A DNA stretch of 64,000 bases. It comes from Mesodorylaimus sp. YZB2_4 (Eukaryota > Nematoda > Enoplea > Dorylaimida > Dorylaimidae). The translations under genes and the position numbers were made by a program. The stretch is from NCBI GenBank assembly GCA_030248295.1, contig JASANH010000938.1, positions 1,736,001 through 1,800,000 on the forward strand. The letters run 5' to 3'. This document shows positions 1 through 10,100 of the stretch, piece by piece (within the stretch, counting starts at the first letter, position 1; each line of letters opens with the position of its first letter). Below the pieces are notes generated by a model, which did not search any database, had not been told where the DNA came from, and saw only the letters and a list, made by a program, of their open reading frames with translations.

Positions 1-833
1 CACTCATTTCACAGCCAGCTCCGTCGCACTCTTTTAAAGGAGAGCTAAAAGCGCTGGCTACTTGAGTGCATATGCCCTAATTCTCTCTATCCTTGCGTCC
101 CTTGTTCATCGTGGCCGTGTCAAAACCGGCGATCTTAGCATTTATGATGGCATCCTTGTGTTTCGCCCGTCTGATCGATCAGCAGAGTCCTCCCAGTCAG
201 TCCCGATGGCTTCAGGCAAGCAGGTGCGAGATGAATGAAAAAGCCTGTTGAACAAGAAAGAGTACGTTGATGCTAACTTTGTGGCGCGCGACCGGGAGGG
301 CCAATTGCGCTCATACCAGACGGCAGCAATGGGAACTGTCATCCACTGGCCCAATAGGGCCCCCATATCATTCAATTGTCGAGCCGCCAAACAAAACATA
401 AGTCTGCACACCCGCCTCAAGTCCCCGCTTGTTTTCCCTTCACTTATGCCCCCAATCGGACACCTTTGAAATCCTACTTGGGTGTTCTCCCTCGCATATC
501 GGAGATGAAAATAAGATCCCTTTGGCACATACTTTCATTTCCTTCTAGCAATATCTTTCCTTATCATTTTCCTCGTCATCACCGGATTTGACTTGTAGAC
601 ATTAGCAAAAGACCAGGTAGCACCTTCGTTGCTACCACGCTTGGTCGCGAGTATCCGAATGGCGGCGGCACACATTCGTCACCGCTTTCGCTGCTGCACT
701 GCAAGCAACAAAATGAAGGCGCCTATTTTTGGTGTCATAAACATGATGATGGCTAAGGATGTCTAGTAATGAGGATCCAAATGGCTATGAGGCTTGTGTT
801 GCCATTCCTCTTCTGGTGCTGCGTTGCGAGGGG

Positions 834-2215
834 TATATTCAGCCCTGCGATTCTGGGGCTGGGAAGGGGGTCTGGGCACGCTTTGCACGGAGCTCGGAAG
901 GGGTGTTCCTTGCCACGTTGAGAGCGTGGCTGACTACCAGGCGGCGTTGTCTTACTATTTACGATTTGTAGGTTATTTTAGGCGTTTTTGTTTTCTGACT
1001 CATCAGTATCAGCTGGTGCGTTACGTTTACGATATTAACGCGTTAACGACATCGTGGTAACGTTATTAACGGTAACGATAACGATATCTATTTTCAGAGA
1101 ACGCGTTATAACTACTATTTTTTTTCGATAACGCTTTTTGCATACACTACTATACCATTAAATCTCCTTTCCCCCCTTTTTCTCTCTCAATACCACCACT
1201 TTTCTTTCTTCCTCCTTTTTTTTTTTTTTTTTTTTTTCTTTCTCCCTCTCTTTATATTTTCAATAAAAAATTTTTTTCCTTTTCTCACAAAAAAATTTTT
1301 ATCTTTTTTTTTTCTTTTCTTTTTTTTTTTTTTTTTAAAATTTAAAATTTCTTTTTAAAAAAATATAAAATTAATAAAAGTATCAGCGCATTAATTAGTT
1401 AATGCTCCATCACCTCAATAGGCGGATGAAGTCTCTGGCATGAATAAACTGCCCGATGACGCGTTCTCCTCTGGCGATAGTTGATCATTCAGTGGCGAAA
1501 CCTGAGCTAACATCAGTGCGTCCCAGTCGGCGGCTTGCGGCTGCGAACATTACTCTTATTTAGTTACATAGTGGACTCAAAATTAGCGTCCCAGCCGAAA
1601 ATGTACTTGCCACAGAAATACCATCTTTTGTCTGAGGTAGTAAGCTGAACAGTGGCGCTCAAAGCTTACTGTGACTGGCACTGGACTCGATGTTTGGTCG
1701 ATCCAAGTGCTTGCAGATGATGTCTTAGGGATTAGTTCGAGCTTGCAGAGATCATGTTTAGTCAGCGAACGCTAGGCTGGTCCTGGGGCATTACTTGGAA
1801 GTATACCTTAAACGTACCAGCTACAAGCGGCCTTGGCAATGCTTGGACATCGATGACTGGGTCGCTCACTAACAAACAACACGTCTTTCTCGAAGGGCAC
1901 TAACGATAAGCTCCAACTTCACCTGGCCAAATCCATGAAACACTTTACCTTTTTTAGCCGAGGTCTTATGTCATCTGTCAAAACTTTCACTGTTCCATTC
2001 GACTCGTTTGCGCGAACTTAGTGTAATACGCTAGTCCGCACTCAGAAACTAAAAACTACTCAACCACCGCCTTGTAGTCAGCCACGCCCACAACGTGGCA
2101 GGGAACACCCCTTCCGAGCTCCGTGCCAAGCGTCCCCGGAGCCCCTTCCCAGCCAAATCACGATGGTGGCTCGGAGACCCCTTCCAAGCCCCAGAATCGC
2201 GGGGCTCGCCATATC
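834..2215. repeat. Inverted-repeat element, about 1.4 kb
   Basis: About 110-150 bp near 834-955 recurs in reverse complement near 2058-2215. Shared blocks include GGAGCTCGGAAGGGGTGTTC and GGCTGACTAC. The right arm carries an extra GGAAGGGG-containing unit that is missing from the left arm, so the arms themselves contain short tandem units. The 1.1 kb interior has an AACG-rich patch (1020-1130), a T-rich tract (1190-1380) and no transposase frame that I can see. It could be a non-autonomous foldback DNA element or two oppositely oriented repeat copies. No target-site duplication was identified. Confidence 0.6.
1190..1380. repeat. T-rich low-complexity tract
   Basis: Nearly all T/C and A/T, with several runs of ten or more T. 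It lies inside the inverted-repeat element. It could be a degraded poly(A) tail of a minus-strand retroelement, but no body of such an element is recognisable. Confidence 0.7.
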
Positions 2216-3179
2216 TAGTTGCTAGCACACAAAGTTCATGAAGCTGCCAAAAACCCTCATGCACAGAGGCTCTTCATGAGGGCTCTCTGTTGCTACCATG
2301 CTTCAACGGGAGGACCCCAGCCATGACTTGTCGTGTCTTGTCTTATGGACCATAAGGCGTCCTAATAAGAGGGTCAAATCGAGTGACAGCATGGCAGCAA
2401 CAATGGCGCCACATAGTGTCTTGCGGCTGCTTTTGGTCTTTGCCGCTTGTGGTGCAACATCAGATAAAGTCCACGGAACCATCAGCCCTTGTTTTGAGTC
2501 TCGGCAATTTTAGAAAACAGCAAAGATGCAGCTCGGCGCGCTAAAGCTGCTGTTGTCTTTGACGTGCGATTTTATCCTGTCTCCCCCCTGAAGAAGAATC
2601 CTGATTTAGTAATATCCCTCATCTTTGTATTCGCGCGCAAATTTGCAACAGGCCAAGTTGCTCCGTATTTTTTATGCACCATTTCTTGCTTCACCAATGC
2701 AGTTCAGGGAACTCGTCTGTCTTGTAAACCTGCACAACTTGCGCCCTTGCCTATTGATGCAATCCTCTGATTCGCATCGTTTCATCGGACTGTTCCTGTT
2801 CTCTGGCTCTTCTGTACGGTTTGGAAGTTCAATACGAATGCTGAGCCCCTGGTTTCCTTGGTATCGATTTGTCAGTCAAGTCCACATACGACAGGGCGGA
2901 CAAGGATGCGGCCTTATTGGACGCGAAGGCGATAGGGCACACGCCTTATGCGTACTCTCTGGGCTACGTTTGCACTGACTGCGAGTACAATGCTGTCTAT
3001 TCTGTGAGTGGCAGCTCTACAGCTAAGCAAAAACGCGGTTAGCAACAGTTTGCATCACCATACACCATTCTAGCCATTGTGAGGAACATGAAAAAACCTC
3101 GTCAGTAACACAAGCAGGTCGTAAGAACTTTGAGATCACCATTGGATCATCTGTTGACCAGAAGTTGAACCCAGCGTGC

Positions 3180-4474
3180 TCATTTCTAAAAATAGACCAG
3201 ATTTTTGCATAGCACAAACAACAAACAAAAGAATAAGATACTTTGTCAAAGACGCGAGAGTCGGCCAGCCTGAAACGAAAGTAGCCTTAATCGCGCTGAA
3301 AAAGAGCCACCATAACTTACGCCATGGTTCCGAGGGCCACTGTTCCGCTCGGTGCCATTCCCTTTGCGGCGGTCGTCTGAAACAACACACTGTGCCCATG
3401 TTGAACGAGGCCATCAGATAGAGTCATACCTTTTTATCGAACACTCGGGAATCAGCGAATCTAAAAAGACAAATTCATAACCAGCTATCCGCGATACAAA
3501 TAAATACGAAAACTGACGCCATGGTGTCCTGAGGTGCGGGCCCCTTTGGAGATTTCTTTTTGTCTTTCTTCTTTTTTTCACCGCCAGGCTTCCCAGTCTG
3601 CGCAGAAGAATCAGAGGTCAGAGTTCAGAACAGACCCGTCGCGCCCATCTTACCTTGTCAAACACGCGTGAATCAGCAAATCTGAAGAGAAAATTGGTGT
3701 CTATTCTTGCCTGGAGAGAAAATTTATACTTACGCCATCGTGTCTTGCGGCGCTGCTCCCTCGGCCTTTTTCTTGGGCGGAGTTTTCGTGGTCGTTTTCG
3801 GCGGAGTTTTTGTGGTCGGCTGTTGAAATCGCAGATGCTGTTAATCGAGTCAAGGCATGAATAGGCTGGCTTACCTTCTTCGACTTATCAAAAACAACTG
3901 AATCTGCCATAGCCCTGGAACGAAACAGGATTCGTGTGACAAATCTTTTTGTCCGTCAGAATCAGCACCTACATGGTCATGAAGTTATGCGCCTCCTCTT
4001 TCGGAATCGGTACTAGCCCCTTTGGTGATCCTTTCTTGGTCGAAGGAGCTACAGTGGTCGGTGCCTCGGACTGTGCCGGCTTCCCGGATACACCCGATGC
4101 TGCTGCCGTCACTTTCTCGGTTGATTCCTGCAAGTACAACAGCATATAAGCCACCCTGGTTCGCAGCCATCAAAGCCATAACTCGTTACTTTTGTAGTGC
4201 CTCGACCAGACGGCATATCGTTTGACTTTACGGAAGCTGCTTGTTGGGACTGGTCCTCTGGGAACGATGGCGGCGGGGGCACGTTGGCGTCGGCTTCTTC
4301 TTGCATTCGCTTCTTCGTTTCGTCGCCTCTGCAGCAGCCACACAAGACAACTGCGAGAATACCGACCACATTCACCAACACCACCGCCAGGTAGACGTAT
4401 ATTGGCCATCCAGTTTGGTCGGCGAGGGGAAAGTCGTACATCGGATAGACGATTTCCTTTTCAACGGGCGCCAT
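3180..4474 (-). CDS. Single-pass membrane protein with repeated ADSRVFDK modules
   Basis: I do not recognise this gene. Ten exons join in phase: 4474-4190, 4127-3973, 3914-3875, 3819-3734, 3681-3654, 3597-3518, 3460-3430, 3376-3321, 3269-3242, 3185-3180; 264 aa. Exon 1 encodes a short N-terminus, a hydrophobic helix (about residues 26-46), then CGCC and a charged, Pro-rich tail. After that a motif TMA-[M/F/L]-ADS-[V/R]-VFDK occurs four times. Consecutive motifs are separated by Lys/Thr/Pro- or Ala/Gly-rich linkers. Each linker exon ends in phase 2 on ATG GC, and the short motif exon that follows completes the Ala and ends in phase 0. This is the mark of two-exon unit duplication. There is no clear signal peptide, so the helix may be a signal anchor. 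The start ATG at 4474 is the first in frame; a GTG just before it is unlikely to be used. The function is unknown; the motif could bind a partner. Confidence 0.72.
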
Positions 4475-4770
4475 CACGAGCCATTCGAGCGCATTGCTAT
4501 CTGATTCTCCTTGACTTGGTGTCTAAAAGGAAATGTAAAGCAGATTTGTACAGTGCGAGCTCACGTCGCCAGTCACTGTGCTACGACGCTTTGTTTGACT
4601 ATGTTCAGTCCCAATGACATACCGTACAATAGGCTTCAAGATGGCGACCTCAGATGAGTGCTTGGACGAAAGACGCGCGGGTGGGATCTCGTACGGCCCA
4701 GGGGTTTAGTGGCTGGGGTCGAACTTCACTGGGAGAAGATGGTTTCAGTCCATCCCGTACAGAGGTCACT

Positions 4771-4855
4771 CACCCACCCACCTATCTTCACCCACTCACC
4801 CATCCTCCAAGTCACCCACCCATCCCCCAAGATGGGTCACTCACCCATCTTACTG
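4771..4855. repeat. CACCCA/CACTCACCCAT simple repeat
   Basis: Imperfect tandem CACCCA and CACTCACCCAT units extend over about 85 bases. This is a microsatellite-like tract with no coding meaning. Confidence 0.8.
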
Positions 4856-4929
4856 TACTGAGACTCGTGCATTCAGAACATTCCACCACCGACCAACTCC
4901 ACGCTTCAGCTCCAGTATTTATTCGCATA

Positions 4930-5035
4930 CTTTTTCTTGATAAAGACTTGGAGCCCCCGGGATTCGAGCCCGGGGCATTCAGTACGCAAGTCGAAAACCA
5001 TAGCACTTCCGTCGACCACAAGGGTCATACAAATA
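4930..5035 (-). repeat. tRNA-like SINE head or tRNA pseudogene
   Basis: On the minus strand a strong B-box/T-arm (GGGCTCGAATCCCGG) follows a weak A-box region (GTGGTCGACGGAAGTGCTATGG) at tRNA-like spacing. The acceptor stem does not pair properly, so it is not a functional tRNA. It borders the simple repeat and the poly-G run. Confidence 0.5.
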
Positions 5036-5049
5036 TAAGTTTTATCACC

Positions 5050-5071
5050 GGGGGGGGGGGGGGGGGGGGGG
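5050..5071. repeat. Poly-G run, 22 bases
   Basis: Uninterrupted G homopolymer. Other long G runs lie at 14011-14025 and 30619-30634. Such runs are prone to length error in assembly. Confidence 0.95.
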
Positions 5072-6214
5072 AGGAGTTCGAGGTGTGGAATTGCATGGGG
5101 TTCATAGTTCCCGCAGACGACAACTACTGTATGCTGTGCGCATCTTGCGAGCGCTCCTATGTAATAAAGTTGAGTAAGGATGTTTCTTGAATTCCTAGAT
5201 GTTTTTCGATTCTCTTATTCACCTAGCTGCGAATAACACTGACGAGGAAATGGACACTAGAAATTAAAAACAGGAGGACACGATGAGAGAGAGAAGAGGA
5301 TAAATGGAGGAGATAATGGCCGCATGCCTGCACTACGATCCACTGCAGCTACCCAAAAGAGATTGAGCGGCATGCCATTCATACAGAGGGGCGCTTCAGC
5401 GTGATCCAGTACAAACTGCAGATGGCACCGTCTTTGGGAGTGAAGCTAAAATACCTACTTCGCCAAGAGATCAATGCCATTCAGCCTTTCTCTTGGTTCT
5501 CTAACAACAAATCCCAACACCAGATGGTTAGTTGTCCAGCATAAATTCACCAATTCAAACCCTTGCATAACGCCAGTTCAAAAAGAGACTGGCCTCGGAC
5601 GACACCAACATACTGTATAAGCTGTTTTCTTTGAGAATATACACGCCCTCCACGTTGCCGCATAGGCCGCGTGTACATTCCCAAAGAAAACAGATAGTAT
5701 GCTCGACCATATCCCCGCATGCTGGGGACTCATACTCGCCTCACAAGCGGAGCTTGGAGTGAGCTGCCAAGATTCGATGAAACCCCAAACAGTGAGCAGC
5801 CGGATTTGAATCGTTAAGGTTTTTTGGTGCCCCATGTCTTTAGACAGTGCCCAGATCACTGTGTCATTCCTGCACTGCATGGCGTACCGTAGTTCAAAAC
5901 ACTAAAACATTGCACCTGTACGCGATCTAGTTTCCTGCGACGAGGCTTGGTTCACACATCGCCTCACTATGTGCCGGCTTAGCAGCTGTTTCCAAAGTAG
6001 TAGGAGCATGTGTTGTGACACTAGTGGTCTTCATGCGTTTTGTCAATTGTAAACTATCGACACTATTAATCTGAGGGCGTGTCCGAAATAAGTGTTCACG
6101 CAAACTACGGCCGACCATTTTGATATGGTCCCACCTCCTAGGTCACCGTAGCCTGCAGAGCTTGTACTATCTGGCCTGTGAGCAGAGACTGATATGGTAC
6201 CTCGTGATCGAGTA

Positions 6215-6305
6215 AAAGGTGTTGGCGCAATGGTCAGTGCTGTAACCAGCATTCCTGGCGGTCGGGAGCTCGATGATGCTTCCCATGGCCGAGAGACTTC
6301 AACCT
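6215..6305 (+). repeat. Possible tRNA-derived repeat head
   Basis: TTGGCGCAATGGTCAGTGC resembles an A-box/D-arm, and GGGAGCTCGATGAT about 45 bases later resembles a degenerate B-box. No cloverleaf folds cleanly. Probably an old SINE fragment. Confidence 0.35.
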
Positions 6306-6524
6306 CTCCGGTTGATGTTTCTAGGGCAGGTATAGTTAGTCGTGAGACTTGCCTTCGCTCAGTCTGAGTTTTTTCCGTATTGAGAGAGACTTGTCTCTAC
6401 CATATCCCGTCGCCGGGATGCGGTGATAGTCAGTATACTGAACTCGAAATATCGCACTCGTGTTGTCTGCGCTTGGCGCATGTCGAATCCTGCCGATACC
6501 AGCCACTAGGTAGTCTAAGCGATA

Positions 6525-6640
6525 CTTAAGCGGTGCAGTGGTTCCACGTTCTTCTGCCCATATTGCTTGGTAATGAGGGGCTCGTTCCGGGTTCGATCCA
6601 GGCCTTTGGAGGTCGGTTGTAAACCATGAATCTTCTCTGC
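6525..6640 (+). repeat. tRNA-derived SINE head
   Basis: GCGGTGCAGTGGTTCCACG (A-box-like) is followed by CCGGGTTCGATCCAGGC, a very good B-box. The separation is larger than in a real tRNA and the ends do not pair, so this is a tRNA-derived repeat and not a gene. Confidence 0.5.
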
Positions 6641-7146
6641 CATTGCACGCTAGGAATTGATGACTCACGCAGTACTAGGTACTCCGAGGAGACCTCGACT
6701 GTCGAATACCGAACAGGGTTCAGAGCCCACCCGCCATTGTCCAAGGAAGCCAGTGTCTGATCTACGATAGAGGTGCTCATACTGTGGAGACACAGATAGA
6801 AGCTGCCGTGTGGCCTGTCCCCACATGGTTCGACCACTGACTGACTATAGGCATTGTCAGGTGAGCCGGATCCGAATTCCAAATTAAAATCAAATTTTTT
6901 AAAACCTTTCCCTCGGACCACTTGACCTGCGCATCAATTGCGTGTCGGTTTTGAAATGGCCCTTTCCTACTGTAGCGGGGCTGTGTGCGGTCTCGTCATC
7001 AGCGCGGATTTGCTGTTTCTCTGGTCTGGATGCTGATTTCGATCAATTGATCAATTCGATCGGGAGTTTCGTGCAATCATTTTGAATCATCGCTTTGTGT
7101 TTCATTCCATCTCAATCGTAATTGAGTGTTCAACGGTTCAACAAAA

Positions 7147-10100
7147 ATGAGCGACTCAAAATATTTCACGACGACCAAGAAAGGTGTGCAAAGAGAGCTC
7201 TTCGCAACTTATTCCTCTGAACTGTCGTTGTTTAGGAGAAATCTTCGAGCTGAAGAGCGAATTGAATAGCGATAAGAAAGAAAAGAAGCGGGAAGCGGTC
7301 AAGAAAGTTATTGCAAGTATGACTGTGGGCAAGGATGTTAGGTATGCTGGCCTGGGCCCTAGACTGACTTCGACTGTTTTCGAATTTACTTTTCAGCGCT
7401 CTTTTTCCCGACGTGGTGAACTGCATGCAAACGGACAATCTAGAATTGAAGAAGCTAGTTTATCTTTATCTGATGAACTACGCAAAAAGTCAACCCGATC
7501 TGGCTATTATGGCTGTGAATACGTTTGTCAAGGTCGGCTGGTAACTTCTCCAAGTTGATAGGTAAGATCATGGCGTTCTTATCTTAGGATTGCGAAGATC
7601 CCAATCCGCTGATCCGTGCTCTGGCTGTGCGCACGATGGGATGCATTCGCGTGGACAAGATCACGGAATATTTGTGCGAACCGTTAAGAAAATGCTTGAA
7701 GGATGAGGATCCTTACGTTAGAAAAACAGCGGCCGTGTGCGTAGCCAAACTGTACGACATCAATGCGCAGTTAGTGGAAGATCAAGGATTCTTGGATCAA
7801 CTGCGCGACCTACTGTCGGATTCGAATCCAATGGTAATGTGGTGAGCCCCGAATTTACCACTCCCCATTTTTCTTGACTCCTTTCAGGTGGTTGCCAACG
7901 CCGTGGCTGCACTAACCGAAATCAATGAAAGCAGTACTCGGCCACTTATAGAAATGAATTCGCAAACGGTGAATAAGTTGTTGACTGCGTTGAACGAATG
8001 TACGGAGTGGGGACAAGTGTTTATCTTGGACTCGTTGGCCAATTATCAGCCACGCGATGAGAAAGAGGCTCAGAGGTTCGCAACGAGTCTGATACCTTGA
8101 CGGTATGTCTACAATGAATATACAATTTTAGCATCTGCGAGCGAGTCACGCCGCGCCTCGCGCACGCCAATGCCGCTGTTGTGCTATCTGCTGTTAAGGT
8201 AAGTACCGATTTATGTGGGAGTGGTCAGTCTAGGTCAACCTTGGTGTTAAGGAGCGGGTCTTGGCGAGTCCGCTACGTATTCTGATCAAAAGCCTTCGAG
8301 TGTCCGAATGGTCTTTTATTTCAGGTCTTGATGAAGTTTATGGAATTGATTCCCGGCGATTCCGACTTTGTGACCATGTTGACTAAGAAATTGGCTCCTC
8401 CGCTCGTTACCCTCCTCTCTGGCGAACCCGAGATCCAGTACGTTGCGTTGCGTAATATCAATTTGATCGTACAGAAGAAGTAAGAATTAAATCTACATAT
8501 TTTTCCCCTATTAATGTAATGTTCTCTTCAGACCAGACATTTTGAAGCACGAGATGAAAGTATTTTTCGTCAAATACAATGACCCGATTTATGTGAAAAT
8601 GGAGAAACTGGATATTATGATACGTCTGGCATCGCAAGCCAATATCGCCCAGGTTTTGGCCGAGTTGAAAGAGTAAGTCGAACATACTAAGGGGGCGATG
8701 CCAGGTGCTGGGCATGCTTTCGCTCTCTGCAGGTACGCAACAGAAGTCGATGTGGACTTTGTTCGTAAGTCCGTTCGGGCTATCGGCCGTTGCGCCATCA
8801 AGGTTGAACAGTCGGCCGAGCGCTGCGTACAAACATTGTTGGACTTGATTCAGACGAAGGTTAACTATGTGGTACAGGAGGCAGTCGTTGTGATCAAGGT
8901 GAGATTGTTGACGTCGACTGGATTAGGAGCCTAATCGATAGTGTTACTGCAGGATATCTTCCGCAAGTACCCAAATAAATACGAAAGCATAATCTCGACC
9001 TTGTGCGAAAACTTGGACACATTGGACGAGCCAGAAGCGAGGTAAGAACTCGATATTTTTTCCGATAATCAGGATTACGGAACTTGTTTTAGGGCTTCCA
9101 TGATCTGGATTATTGGAGAATATGCGGAACGAATCGATAATGCGGACGAGCTGTTGGAGAGTTTTCTAGAAGGATTCCACGACGAGAATGCCCAGGTGAG
9201 GCTTGCGTATTTTATTAGAGAGATATAGGAATTTGCGCTGCTCACTTTTGGTGCGCTTTATAGGTTCAATTGCAATTGCTAACGGCCATTGTAAAACTGT
9301 TTTTGAAACGACCAGCGGACACGCAAGAATTGGTTCAACGCGTTTTGAGTTTGGCTACTCAGGTAAGGAATTTGATGGGCGTGACTAAGGCGGCATCGAT
9401 CCATGGGCGATTTCAGGACAGCGACAATCCGGACTTACGAGATCGTGGTTACATTTACTGGCGTCTGTTGTCCGCAGATCCTGTGGCGGCCAAGGAAGTG
9501 GTCCTTGCTGAGAAACCGTTGATCTCCGAGGAGACTGACCTGTTGGAACCGACCCTACTGGACGAACTGATTTGTCATATTGGATCGCTGGCTTCAGTTT
9601 ATCACAAACCACCGGCTACATTCTTGGAACATGCGCAACCGTTGAGGAAAACGTTGCCGGCTAAAGCTTCTTCGTAAGTGTTACGACATGGGTGGCCCAG
9701 AGGTCTATGATAAAGGCAATTGTGTTTAGATTCACCGAGGAGAGCGGGACGCCGTCGTCGGCTCGTCCGAGCGCGAGTAATCAACCGACTGTCATTCCTG
9801 CCCAGGACTCGTTGGTGGCCGACTTGTTGAATTTGGATTTGAACCCTACCCCGGCCGCCCCCTATCAGCAACCGTCGTCCTATACTCCAGCTCCGATGTC
9901 GTCTGGTCTGGACGACTTGTTAGGACTGGGGTCGGACAGCTTGGTATGTGGTTTTTAGGTGAAGCTAGAATGACCTTATTGAGAAACATAATTCTTTTAG
10001 CTTGGTGGATCGGATAACAATTTTGGAGGAGCTGGAGCTGGACTGGGAGCCGGATTCGGCGGTGTGTCTACTCCACCCGTTTCTGGTATTATGGGCGGAG

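Larger units (their letters stand above)
1..3179. other. Intergenic, repeat-rich, no supported gene
   Basis: No open frame here looks like a conserved protein or has convincing splice signals at both ends. It holds the inverted-repeat element at about 834-2215 and T-rich low-complexity DNA, listed separately. The stretch from about 2300 to 3179 shows nothing I can support, and its last part lies just downstream of the stop codon of the minus-strand membrane gene. Confidence 0.6.
4475..7146. other. Intergenic with SINE-like and simple repeats
   Basis: This should contain the promoters of the minus-strand membrane gene and of AP beta. It holds a CACCCA-type simple repeat (about 4771-4855), a 22-base G run (5050-5071) and three tRNA-like repeat heads listed separately. 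Nothing else in 5200-6200 looks coding. Confidence 0.6.

Noticed and set aside
4930..5035. Functional tRNA gene
   Set aside because: The T-arm is good, but the acceptor stem does not pair and the D/anticodon arms do not fold; treated as a tRNA-like repeat.
4654..5190. 178-aa plus-strand open frame
   Set aside because: It is made of the CACCCA simple repeat, the tRNA-like repeat and the poly-G run (a Gly run); no real protein features.
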